Part shown: in pieces, positions 36,458 to 45,995 of the stretch | Layout: each line of letters opens with the position of its first letter | How positions within the stretch are numbered: position 1 is the stretch's first letter | NCBI GenBank assembly: GCA_001695595.3 | Contig: MBPM02000006.1 | Span: 124,001-188,000, forward strand | DNA: 64,000 nt | From: Plasmopara viticola | Taxonomy: Eukaryota; Oomycota; Peronosporomycetes; Peronosporales; Peronosporaceae | Direction of reading: 5' to 3' | Program-made: the position numbers and the translations under genes | Notes under the pieces: model-generated | Database searches by the model: none | What the model was told of the DNA's origin: nothing | The model's input: the letters and a program-made list of their open reading frames with translations, nothing else

Positions 36458-36719
36458 CTAATTATTCTTTTTTGTGGCGCGGGGTGAAACAACGTCAGCT
36501 TTTTCTTGAACCCCAATACCCCTTCTCAAGCGTTGATCTCCTGTTTTTGTTAACCAGTCGCAAATTACCTTGTGGCTCTTAGGAGTCAGGTTCATCGCTA
36601 ACCTATCTCACCAGTTAATTGTACTTTGCAGAGCGTATCGTTCTGTGACCTAAGATCTTCTCCGCCTCAAGAATATCGACTCGATTAATAGTAGCATCTG
36701 TAGTCTCTGTTTTAGCCAT
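36458..36719 (-). pseudogene. Polinton small ORF downstream of integrase, broken
   Basis: ATG 36719 begins MAKTETTDATINRVDILEAE. After a shift near 36630 the frame continues MNLTPKSHKVICDWLTKTGD and ends at a TAG at 36458. Total about 87 codons, small and basic. No family is recognised. Confidence 0.35.
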
Positions 36720-37570
36720 CTAAGATCGTTTGGCGCCTAGTAGAGGGTATGCCCATTTCTCGAACGGATTTGGACTCGGTAGCCATCAATTCCAACGATT
36801 TAATAGACTGCTTTGCTCCATCGAGCAGCTTCTTTATCAAATGCCTGCTTTTGAGACGGTATAATACGCTTGATCCGACGTTGAACTCCTTCTCAATTCT
36901 TTCGGCTTACACCTATTATGACTCAGATCTGCATCCATTACTTTGCCTTTTGCCTCATTTGGGGTCATACCAATCGAACGATGAAACGTAGTATCGCAGT
37001 TTTCAATGATATCAGTGACAAGCTTTTGCGTGAATCTTTTGGGGGACATTTTAGATAGTCTCTGCTTTAAGGTCCTGTTGAAGCGTTCGATTTTACTTAT
37101 GGTTCCGCGATCACCGAGTTCGTTGTTGTAGTGCTCAATTTCCTTAGTTTGGAAAATTCTTGAGCCTGTGAGTTCATGAACTCGCTTCCATTACCACTTG
37201 TTAGGATATCAACTTTGTGGAGACGGACAAACGCTTTAAGCGCTGCTAACACAGTTGCTGCTGTCTTGTTCGATAAGACCTTCGCAAAGCTCAACCTCGA
37301 GTTGGTATTGATAGCAGTCAAAAGTGGTCGCTTTTCCCAAAACGCAAGATCAATTTGCCAAGAGTTGGTGTTATGCGAAGCTATTTTGAAGCCATTGAAT
37401 CTCTTCTTTTGCTCTTGATATCGTTGAATATTAGTCTGAATCGCATACCAGTCCTTCACAATTTTGAAAGTGATCTTAGGATTTAGCTCCTTTGCCTTCT
37501 GATACAGCGCTTGAGCTCCGATAAAACCGGTTTTTGGATCATAGTAGAGTTTCTTTGATAGCGCGTCCAT
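36720..37570 (-). pseudogene. Polinton retroviral-type integrase (rve), broken
   Basis: From ATG 37570 the frame reads into the DDE core: SWQIDLAFWEKRPLLTAI carries the first catalytic Asp. The second block reads LTSGNGSEF, with Gly where the catalytic Asp belongs. A shift near 37110 follows, then MTPNEAKGKVMDADLSHN in the next frame. After another shift near 36870 the C-terminal SH3/chromo-like region FDKEAARWSKAV, GIDGYRVQIRSRNGHTLY can be read, interrupted by TAA and TAG where lysine codons are expected. Length about 283 codons. In active elements this enzyme joins the AG termini to target DNA. This copy is catalytically dead twice over. Confidence 0.82.
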
Positions 37571-37614
37571 GATCTATATTTACATTAAGAAAAAAATCCC
37601 CAGTGATTACCTAC

Positions 37615-40600
37615 TTAAATATCAAGTGGTGTAGTCGTGATACCATCATCAAGTACTCGACGTCTGTCATAGTAGTAGTTGAGCGCTGTTTTGTTTTGAG
37701 TATAGGTGATGATAGACTTGATTTCTTTCGATAGTCTGAACCCCTTGCTTGTACCTTGTAGCGTGATGCGATCCCGTACAACAGTCTCAAACCCATCGGG
37801 ATTAAAAACCATTGTTTTGACCACCTCCCTGCTGGATACCTTTCGCTTGTACTTTTGGCTTGTAAGACTTGTCGGGTAGATAGCAAATAAAGCTCTTACT
37901 CGATAGTGAGGCCATAGCATCACCTGACCATTCATCTTTGAACAATCCAGGAGTACGGCGATCAATCTCAGCTACTTCAGTGTTGTAGTCGCGTAAAACC
38001 AATCGTATTTATGTTTCTTGAAGTGGTATCGTAGCCCAGGTTTGATACAGTCTTGGAACGGATTATCACAGCTGAAAGCGATATATGCCGAATCAGTGTC
38101 CATCTCCTGATACTGGAAGTCAGAGCGATCGAAGTAGTAATGTATGCAGTCATAGTGAAACTGATGCATGCTTAGCTTAGCAAGCTGATAGATAGCAATC
38201 GACAAATGGATTGGTTTCTTATTATTGAGCCGGTGCTTCTTCATCGTGATTTCACACGCATCATTAAGCTCCTCGAGACCATGAAACGTAAAATGCTCGA
38301 TCTTGTTCTTAATAGCTTTGTCGCTCGACTCATCCTTAGCCTCTTTGTGCTTGCTCGTATCCACGCCAGATCGACCAAAAGCACTGTTGCCTACAAGTTT
38401 TATCCTCTCAGACATCATAGCCTTAGACTTATCAACATCACCCTCTCGTCGAGCATTTGATACAGCCGCCATAAAGGGAGCAAAAGCCTGGTGAGAGCTG
38501 GCCTTGACAAAGCAGTAAATCTCGGTGATCTCCATACCATGAGAAAGGTACCACTTGAGCCAAGGAGTAAAGTTGAAAATCTTTTCACCAAAGTAGCTAC
38601 CAATCAACTTGCGAGCTGGCTTTGCTCGGCTTTGCTTGCGCGCCTCTTTGTGATCGAACATGTGCTTACCAATGACGCTCCCATTTGTACAGTCGATCAG
38701 CACATTCTTGAAGATTGGAATCATCTCACCAAAGTACTGTTTGAGGTCCTCTGGTGTGTGAATATCACACTCGAGAATGCAAATATATTATCGGCCTTAA
38801 TATCGTCGATGATACCTTCATACGCTTTCACTGTAGTCAATCGACCGCATGGCCTCTCATTACCAAGTGCCCACAGGTATAGAGCGTTAGCATCGTATCC
38901 GATAGTTTTATTACAGGCCTTGACACCACAAATCTTCGTCTCATTACGTACCCCCCCACACGTTCTTCACTCGCTCGTGGTCATCATCGGTGATACTTGT
39001 ACCACGGAGGTCAAAAGCTGACTTAGGCGGAATAGTAGTCTGGTTTAGCACATTGAACGCGGTGATGTACTCGTATGGAAATATATCCATACCAAGACCA
39101 CAGACACATCTAATTTTGTCATCACATTTGCAACCACCGAGATATGTTGTGAGATACTTATCGTAGCTGGTACCAGCAGGTACATGGTTGCTAATATCGA
39201 GCATCTTCATGTCAGATGTAGCAATGCACATGTAGCTGGGATTCTTGATGACAGATCTGATATTGTCGGTACTGATAACAGCGAACAAATCCTTCATAAT
39301 CAAGTTAATATCGTATCGACCAGAATTGAAACCGAATACTGGTACCTGATCAAGCTGCTGTTTCAGTTCCCGTGATTAGTCCTTTGCTTACCAAAGCCAA
39401 GACTGCTGTGAAAGTCAAAGAAGCTGGCATACTTTCCTTCTCCAGTTCGTCTCTTCACATCAGACCTCTTATAGGTCTTGCCAACATTGTATCCTGAAAT
39501 TTCGGTACCTGTCAGACCGTGAGCATTGATATTGTTCTGTAGAAGCAACTTGTATATATTGACATTGTATTGCTGGATCTTCACGGTTACATCACCGATG
39601 TATTTGAACTTATCCGCAAGTAGCACCTTTGGATCGTCATTTAAAAGCAACGCATCTCCTCGGCTAAGTTTTCAGCTACTGATACGAACACCGGAATGTG
39701 CTCGTTCGTGAAGACAGTATTCTCCCCGTGTTGAGTCGCAGTAGACTTAAGCTTGGCGGCAAAGTCATAAACGATGAAGTGGTCGATGTACTGATCAGCA
39801 TCCGTGATGGAATACTTCGTAAGCTATAATCGTATCGCGTTCTGAGCTGATTTGTAGATAGTTGGCTCAGCAGGAAAGCTCTCACTATTCACAATCTCGC
39901 ACTGATTCTTCATATGATCTTTAAGTCTTTCAGCGCTGACGAAAACCATTTCACACCTAAGACATTAATACTCAGACTGAAGTATATCGATGTTTTAAAT
40001 GCAAAGAGTGTGATTCCCATGCAATAAAATATTCATAGCTTCGAGCCCCTTGTCCGATCTACGGATGCATTCTAAACATCCATCATATGTACGTTACTAT
40101 CAAGTTGGAAGCAGTTTTCAACCTCATTGAGCTGTGGTAGGTCAATGGGCACGAAACTTCTAAACAGGCCCAACGAATATCTAACCCCCTTGAAAGAACA
40201 GTAGCGCTTGAATGCCTCCTTCACCTGAGCCTGTATTCTCCGAGAATCCTTCTTAGAGCTCTGAAATGTAGGCCAGGGGATACAGTGGAAGACGCGCTTG
40301 TTGTTTGTCTTGGGGAAGTTGATCACATGTTTGTTTTCGCGAATAATCTTAGGGATGACAACTTCGCTATTCCCGAGAGCATAGTCACGATGGAAGATGA
40401 AAATTTGAATGCAGTGATCGCCTTTAGCTTATACCCAGAGCTGGGATATTTCGATTTGTCAGTCAACTCCATAGAACGGATTTCTGAAATCACCTTCTTT
40501 TGAATATCAGCCTTGCTATTGATAGCAATAGGAGTGTTAAATTCATGAGTATTAGCGAATTTTGGGTAGAAGGAGCGAGTGACGTCAGAATCGGTCTTGC

Positions 40601-40970
40601 TTACAAGTTCCTACCCGAGAGCAACATTAATCTTTAACGCACTCGTTTAAGTCATAAGGACGTTCTCGAGCTTGTTGTAGAAATCAGAAGGCTCAACACC
40701 CTCTTACAAATGTAAATCCATGTGATTACCATTGTAAAAACGATACTTAGGACCAGCCTTGTAGTCAGGCGACAAGTGTTTCTCAAGGGTTATAATCAAA
40801 ATATTGTACAGCTTCGCTACTAATATCTTATTGTTTAGACGCGAAACATTGGTAACATGAACTATCTTGCCCGTTCTACCACGCACCTCAACACTGTAGC
40901 TACTACCCCATTTGATAGGTTGGATATGCAATCTCTTTAATTCTTCGAGTTCGTATGCAAACGTTGCCTA
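37615..40970 (-). pseudogene. Polinton protein-primed DNA polymerase B, broken
   Basis: The gene spans about 3.4 kb and over 1,100 codons in many frame pieces. The best-preserved block is 38724-37972 (250 codons). It contains the motif B region KLVGNSAFGRS and the motif C region YQEMDTDSAYIAF with the two catalytic acids intact. Upstream, a motif-A-like GYDANALYLWALG can be read near 38900. Earlier pieces are 39303-38944, 39650-39363, 40326-40072 (INFPKTNNKRVFHCIPWPTF) and 40931-40704. The C terminus is in 38002-37615. The family is DNA_pol_B_2, which replicates linear genomes from a terminal protein. At least six frame breaks make it a pseudogene. Confidence 0.85.
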
Positions 40971-41192
40971 TATATGCTTGGCTAGATTATTTTCGTAGAT
41001 ACGACTATTTCACCTTGTATCAGGATCGACTTTATATCTTAGTCATTTACAAAATATTCTGAAATTAATCAATTCAAATATTTGGCTTATACCATTTTTT
41101 GGGTTTTAAGGCATTGTCATTGGGATTAACTTTGTACTTGAGAAAAAAGAATAAATTAATTAAGTTCGGTTTCAAATTCGGCAAGTTCGGCT

Positions 41193-41483
41193 TTGGCGCG
41201 GGTGGAAGTCGGTCAACATGCAAATCAGCTATACGTGCCTCGGACATCGAAGTCTACTGCTATTGATGCGTGGATGCCGCAGTTCGGTGGATTCCAGATG
41301 GCTGTGGGAAGAACGCATGACATCAAGAGCGGGGCGGCAGATGAGTTAGTAAAACTGGGTCAGAATGGCAATCGACTCTTCTTTTTGCTTCCACCACTCT
41401 CCTACAAAACTTTCACCAAGAAGACACCTCAAACCATCGAGCAGTATGCTATCCTTGTTCCGTATCTCGAGCAGGTGGAGTGA
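41193..41483 (+). pseudogene. Crinkler C-terminal fragment, opposite orientation to the adjacent CRN
   Basis: The open frame contains NQLYVPRTSKSTAIDAWMP, GRTHDIKSGAADELVKLGQ and LFFLLPPLSYKTFTK, then QYAILVPYLE. This is the standard C-terminal end of many oomycete CRN proteins. There is no ATG and no N-terminal part. It lies tail-to-tail with the CRN gene, 45 bp away. The adjacent minus-strand CRN lacks exactly this kind of ending, so it may be that gene's own 3' end turned around, or the remnant of a second CRN. Confidence 0.7.
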
Positions 41484-41528
41484 ATAATTGATTTAACGCT
41501 TCAACGACATCAGCTTCTCTTTCATGGC

Positions 41529-43082
41529 CTACCAACGATATGAATAGAGAGCAGATCCGTGCTCGCAAGCGTAATCCGCTATTTGCCAAGGCTGCGATGA
41601 CGGTGGAATATCAATTGCTTCTTTTTCTTCATCAACTGAATTGCCTCGTTTGCGTTTATTCGAGTCGCGCTTTCGCATGTCAGCGCCAGACAACAGCTTT
41701 CGACACACGAAAGTCCCACCCTGCTCTAACAGTTCCATGCAGTAAGGCTCAAAAACATATCCGCGCAACGATTGTGCTAGTGGGATTCCATCACACGAAC
41801 CGAGAAGGATTTGCGCTATTGCGCGATCTGATCGCCACTTTGTTCGAGCAATCACTTGCATTGCCAATTCTGATGCATAGGCAACTTCGTACTCTCGATA
41901 CGGTTCTTGGCTACGGATGTGAATCAAAGTCTGAGCGATCTTGGTCTTCGAGTTGAAGTCAGAGTAGGTGGGCACCAACGTAATGCAATATTTGAGAGAA
42001 CAGCTGTTGCACGCGGACACCAACAGAGTTTGTGGGTCTGTTCCAATGTCTTGCAACACCGCGCGAGGCACACCACCGAGCCACTCAAATCGATTCTGCC
42101 ACGCAGCTGCAGCAAATGGAAACAAGGGAGCAATCGTCCCTAGTTCGTCTTTTGACCACAGTGGCATGTAGAAAACATCTGGAGCAGGAGCAAGCTTCCT
42201 GAATGCACTTATGTAATCATACCGCGGTGTGGTTGCGAGAAGGATTGAACATCGCCGGTAGGGAACTCCAGGGATTCTTGTTGGGTCCAGCGAATCAACA
42301 AGGCACCACAAATCAGTTGACCAAAATTGTTGGTTATACCTTTCTGGCAATGAATCGCACTGGAACATCGTCGTTCCATCAAAGTAGAAAATCTCGTCGA
42401 TGTCGGAAAACAGCACTCGCTTCTTATCTTTGATCAACCTCCACATGACATAGTAGACAAACACCGACTTGCCAATCCCAGGCGTGCCCGTGACGACAGC
42501 ATACTTGACCATGTTCCCATCTCGATTCAACAGTGCTTGGTCGGCGATCACTCTGTACGAAGAGCGAATGTAGAGCTTCTGACGACTCGTTAGCAGCAGC
42601 AACGACGAAAAATTAAGCCAATCGCCAACTTGGTTAGCAGTGGAGAATTGTGAGAAGAATGGATCACTGCAGTAATCAAACACACCGTCTTGGGAGACTG
42701 TTGGAACCGAGGTCCCTTGCTTCGGAACCTCCACCAGCACGTGAATTTGCCGCGTTTGAGGCGAGGGCATTCTATATATCTCCAACACTTTCTGAATCAA
42801 ATAGGTCGAGTACCTCTCACGCTTTGTATCCACCAATGACACTTTTTTAAAACCCGGCACCGCTTTTCCTTTTCGTATCGCAGCAAGGTCCGCACTTGGT
42901 AGCCATCCTGCGCCCTTCTTCGCCAGAAAGAGCTCCAGGTCCTTGGCGTCGCCCGTGATCGTCGCTGTATCCTCCGCCTTGATCGCGTTCTTCAACTCCC
43001 ATACCTGTGCACTATCATCGATCTTCACACCAAACACTCTGGCGTTACCCACAAGCGTACAGATCAGCGCAATAAGCACCAT
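41529..43082 (-). CDS. Crinkler (CRN) effector with P-loop NTPase domain, inside the Polinton
   Basis: CRN proteins are delivered into plant nuclei by oomycetes and perturb host cells. The intact 517-residue frame has the modular CRN N terminus: ubiquitin-like start MVLIALICTLVG, LFLAK at residues 51-55 and HVLVEVP at 114-120, which closes the translocation module. The next domain is a P-loop NTPase with GTPGIGKS at 199-206 and a Walker-B-like LWCLVDSLD near 258. The C terminus has a KRKRG basic cluster (possible nuclear signal) and stops at YSYRW without the usual LPP...YAILIPYP ending; the TAG is followed by 11 further sense codons. No classical signal peptide is evident, as in many CRNs. 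ATG 43082 is about 180 bp from the right Polinton terminal repeat. It is undamaged, unlike the viral genes around it. Confidence 0.9.
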   Translation of the reverse strand: MVLIALICTLVGNARVFGVKIDDSAQVWELKNAIKAEDTATITGDAKDLELFLAKKGAGWLPSADLAAIRKGKAVPGFKKVSLVDTKRERYSTYLIQKVLEIYRMPSPQTRQIHVLVEVPKQGTSVPTVSQDGVFDYCSDPFFSQFSTANQVGDWLNFSSLLLLTSRQKLYIRSSYRVIADQALLNRDGNMVKYAVVTGTPGIGKSVFVYYVMWRLIKDKKRVLFSDIDEIFYFDGTTMFQCDSLPERYNQQFWSTDLWCLVDSLDPTRIPGVPYRRCSILLATTPRYDYISAFRKLAPAPDVFYMPLWSKDELGTIAPLFPFAAAAWQNRFEWLGGVPRAVLQDIGTDPQTLLVSACNSCSLKYCITLVPTYSDFNSKTKIAQTLIHIRSQEPYREYEVAYASELAMQVIARTKWRSDRAIAQILLGSCDGIPLAQSLRGYVFEPYCMELLEQGGTFVCRKLLSGADMRKRDSNKRKRGNSVDEEKEAIDIPPSSQPWQIADYACEHGSALYSYRW

Positions 43083-43263
43083 CTTTTCTCGAGCCGGCAG
43101 ATTCTGGAATGAGGAAGAAGGGAGAAAGAATTTCTGGCGTACTTAAGCGGGGTTTTCAAGAAATGATGAGACGCCACGTCGTTGAGGTAAAAATCTGGCG
43201 GCGTCATGTTCTGCATGTATTGCTTTTATCAATAAAGTTCGGTCGAGCGGTCCTTAGACTATT

Positions 43264-43418
43264 CTAAGAATCAAAAGACGTGGCTTTCGCTCTCAGGTGG
43301 TTGAAAAGTTGCGTCGTCAAAGTAGCACCTGGTCCAAAAGAAGGTTCCAGGAATGTTCTTGGTGGTAAATTACGGTAAGGAAAAAAACTGCCGGCGTAAT
43401 GTATCATGTCATACTACT
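43264..43418 (-). repeat. Right terminal inverted repeat of the Polinton
   Basis: Reverse complement of the left repeat (25093-25247). It ends CATGTCATACTACT, directly before the second GACGTA. Differences from the left copy are mostly transitions. Confidence 0.9.
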
Positions 43419-43424
43419 GACGTA
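43419..43424. repeat. Right target-site duplication GACGTA
   Basis: Exact copy of 25087-25092, and in the same reading frame (Asp-Val) of the interrupted host gene on both sides. Confidence 0.88.
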
Positions 43425-44071
43425 GTACCGTTCTCTCCAACCAGAAATGATGACTTGGATGCAATTGAAAGGTCCTTGGCTAGTAATAAACCACTTTTAG
43501 TGCTGCTAGCAGTGTGCATTGGATCCGGCTGCCTTGTGATAGCGCAATTGTATATTCAACAGAGTCGCCAGCAAAACGGACCAAGGTTATATAAAAGTCG
43601 ACGCACACTTTTTCACGACGATGAATCTACGATCGAAATGGATGCGGGTAGGATATCTGGCAAATCGCTACCAGAACTGGAGCGCGAAATTCGCAACCTT
43701 TGTCAAGAACTGGCAGATTCTGAGGATGAAGTGCGGGGGCTTATGCTGTTTAGTGGCTACAGAATCGAGTCACTTTCGCCCTCTGAGCTAGAGCAGCTTG
43801 AAGGCAAACTCAAGCACACTCTTCAGCGCATTCATCATTTAAAAAAGACGAATAGCAATAAGCAACCACAATCAAAGAGCTTCAAGACGGACAAAGGTAA
43901 TGAAAAGAACTGCCCATATATATAATTGTATTAATTTGCCAAATTACTTTTGAGTAACCTCCTTGCTATTCATACTAGCGTAGAGTACCTGCAATAATCA
44001 GAGCAGAGTATAGAGATTGCCAGGTTTGTAACTCCTCCACATGTGGCGTAGACCACATCAATCTTGCGAAT

Positions 44072-45649
44072 TTACTTCTTGTTGGTTGCGGCACGGCGTT
44101 TCTTTTGGCGAATAGCGCGAAACTCGTCTTGAATCTCTTCGTTTGTCTTGCCCGAGGTCTCAGGCACAAGAACAAATATGAATGCAAATGATAGCGTCAG
44201 TAGTACCACAAAAGGGAGATATGCCAAATCGCCTAGCGCGCTCGAAATGTACGGATACCCCACTCCCACGATTAGATTGGAGGACCAGGCAACCATCACC
44301 CCAATCGACGACACCGTCGCTCGGGCGTAATCGGGGTAGATATCGGCAATGATCACAAACATGAGTGGACCTAGACTTACACCAAAGGTAAGGACGTACG
44401 TTGCAATGAAAAGGATCGTAAGAGACGACCAATTGAACGACAGCGACAGCGTGACACCAATAGCACTCATTAACATACCGACAATGCCCCATAGCAACAT
44501 TAAGCGATTGCCAAAACGAGCAGCGAGCAAACCCGATACTAGCGACGGCAACATGTTGACAATGTCAATAATCAAAGTACTGACAAGAACATTGTCTAGA
44601 CCCGCTTGGGTAAACAAGTCGGACGAGTAGTAGAATACCGTATTGATCCCCGTGATCCGTTGCATACAAGCGACGCCAATGACAATGATGAATTGGCGAC
44701 GCAAAGCAGGAGAGATGAGATCCGAGAACACTGCACCTTTACCCGTGCAAGCACCCTCATGGGCGTTCTCGCTCCAGACACTCGATTGCAATTCCAAATC
44801 TACCTTGCGTTTGTGTTCAATCCATTTCATAGCCACGGGTACTTTATCAGCTCCATACAATCGATCCAGCACGGCTTCAGCGTCAACTCGACGATTCTTC
44901 ATAAGTAGCCAAATGGGCGACTCGACCATTAAATACGGGGACATGGTCAAAAAGATGAGTGCGAGCACAGTCGGAAAAGCAGCAATGTAGCGCCAGCCGT
45001 CGGGAAAGTCCATGTAGAAAAAGGTCGATGTGACCAACACGATTCCAATGGTCGTACTACCGTGTAGTCCACTCCCAAGCAAGGAACGGAGATGAGGTGG
45101 GGAAATTTCATTAATGTAGCTGCCGACATTGCCTGATGTGGCACCCGAGGCAATACCAGCAAGGAGACGACCAAGTGCAAATAGCCACAAATTCGGCGCA
45201 ATGGCCATTAAGATAGAACTCACAATAATGACACCGCAATCGTAAATCAACACCTGCTTGCGACCGAAGCGATCGGACAGCTTGCCGACAAAAAATGAGC
45301 CTAACATTCCTCCAATAATCCACGCGTTTACCACGATCGTCCACTGAAATTTAGTGTGGCCTGGAAACATAATACACGTACCCTCGACGACGGGTCGAGC
45401 GTCGCAGTCTTCAACATTGTGGAACTTGCGCAGGTTGAGTTGTGAGGTGGACCACCCGTCTTGCAGAGGCAGCACAAAAGCGAGCATGGCACTGGTGTAT
45501 AAAATAAAGGTCGGCTGAACGTTCGGAGGGGCGTCCATCGTAAGCACTGTGTGATGAACCTCCCGAGTTGTGATCTCTGACCCGTAGGCGAGTTGCCCGG
45601 GTGTGATTTGAGGGGAAGCAGGAGCCGATTTGCTTTCGCTGGTCGTCAT
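44072..45649 (-). CDS. MFS sugar transporter (facilitative glucose-transporter type)
   Basis: The 525-residue protein has 12 predicted membrane segments. GKLSDRFGRK is present between TM2 and TM3, as is the LGRLLAGIASG helix. GINTVFYYSSDLF is the TM7 sugar-binding motif (QRITGIN), and PETSGKTNEEI follows TM12. The large external loop after TM1 has two cysteines. It likely moves hexoses across the plasma membrane. I chose ATG 45649 because residues from there onward look like a normal cytosolic N terminus. The frame stays open upstream to an ATG at 45784 and beyond, so a longer N terminus or an upstream exon is possible (an acceptor-like CTCAG precedes 45788). It faces the interrupted membrane-protein gene tail-to-tail. 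Confidence 0.9.
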   Translation of the reverse strand: MTTSESKSAPASPQITPGQLAYGSEITTREVHHTVLTMDAPPNVQPTFILYTSAMLAFVLPLQDGWSTSQLNLRKFHNVEDCDARPVVEGTCIMFPGHTKFQWTIVVNAWIIGGMLGSFFVGKLSDRFGRKQVLIYDCGVIIVSSILMAIAPNLWLFALGRLLAGIASGATSGNVGSYINEISPPHLRSLLGSGLHGSTTIGIVLVTSTFFYMDFPDGWRYIAAFPTVLALIFLTMSPYLMVESPIWLLMKNRRVDAEAVLDRLYGADKVPVAMKWIEHKRKVDLELQSSVWSENAHEGACTGKGAVFSDLISPALRRQFIIVIGVACMQRITGINTVFYYSSDLFTQAGLDNVLVSTLIIDIVNMLPSLVSGLLAARFGNRLMLLWGIVGMLMSAIGVTLSLSFNWSSLTILFIATYVLTFGVSLGPLMFVIIADIYPDYARATVSSIGVMVAWSSNLIVGVGYPYISSALGDLAYLPFVVLLTLSFAFIFVLVPETSGKTNEEIQDEFRAIRQKKRRAATNKK

Positions 45650-45995
45650 GAGTGGAAGGACCTCCAGTGTGTCAGAGTTGGCGGATTCGAAACTAAGAAA
45701 ATCTTTGCACTTCGTGTCAAAGGTCAATTGCGAGCTTGATTGAACCGTCCTCTTGGTCGATCGGACAAGCCAACGAATCCGCATTTGCCTGAGATAAAAC
45801 AATTTCACATGTCAATCAAAAAAAATAGAGGATCACGATCAGAGATCGGCTATCCGCTTGGGTGAGTTTAAGATGACAAAAAGTGTGGCTCTCTCCCAGT
45901 CTTTAGAAAGCCAAGTATTGTTTTTTGTAGCCAATGAAATGCGTATCCAACTAAACGATGAGACCGCGTCATAAATCGAAGGTCTTACGCGTTAC

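Larger units (their letters stand above)
25093..43418. mobile_element. Complete-length Polinton/Maverick element (endogenous virus-like), decayed
   Basis: The 18,326-bp element is defined by inverted termini beginning 5'-AG and by a 6-bp target duplication, both family hallmarks. Inside are the marker genes of Polintons: retroviral-type integrase (36720-37570), protein-primed DNA polymerase B (37615-40970), A32/FtsK-type packaging ATPase (29940-30576), adenain-like protease (27831-28203), and double-jelly-roll major (26058-27783) and minor capsid genes (29027-29901). There is also an S74 spike and unknown genes. Nearly all viral frames carry stops and frameshifts. Later or cargo additions are a SINE-like insertion at 25321 and a Crinkler gene next to the right end. 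The terminal repeats differ at about 17 of 155 positions by eye, which suggests an old insertion. Confidence 0.93.
24391..43925 (+). pseudogene. Host membrane-protein gene split by the Polinton
   Basis: The left part (24391-25092, 234 open codons) ends at GAC GTA, the left target copy. The right part begins after the right target copy and runs 43425-43925 (166 codons and stop). With the element and one target copy removed, the two frames join in phase and read on without a stop. The left part looks luminal or extracellular (NSS and NLS N-glycosylation sequons). The right part has one membrane segment (KPLLVLLAVCIGSGCLVIA) and then a charged, coiled-coil-like cytoplasmic tail. No ATG-led first exon is visible: the frame opens just after a CTAAT branch-like site and a CAG acceptor at about 24394, and only about 180 bp separate it from the reductase stop, so the 5' end seems lost or unresolved. 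I do not recognise the family. Confidence 0.75.

Noticed and set aside
27831..37000. Reassigned genetic code (UAA/UAG read as Gln) in the Polinton
   Set aside because: Several in-frame stops sit where Gln could stand, which looked suggestive. But others replace Ser (31207) or Lys (integrase C terminus), and many one-base frameshifts occur. Ordinary decay explains all of them.
41000..41190. Polinton right end placed beside the polymerase gene, leaving the CRN outside
   Set aside because: No terminal repeat or duplication is found there. The matching inverted terminus and GACGTA lie beyond the CRN at 43418-43424.
43353..43925. The right host frame as a complete 190-codon gene
   Set aside because: Its first 24 codons come from the other Polinton terminal repeat. 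The host part begins at 43425.
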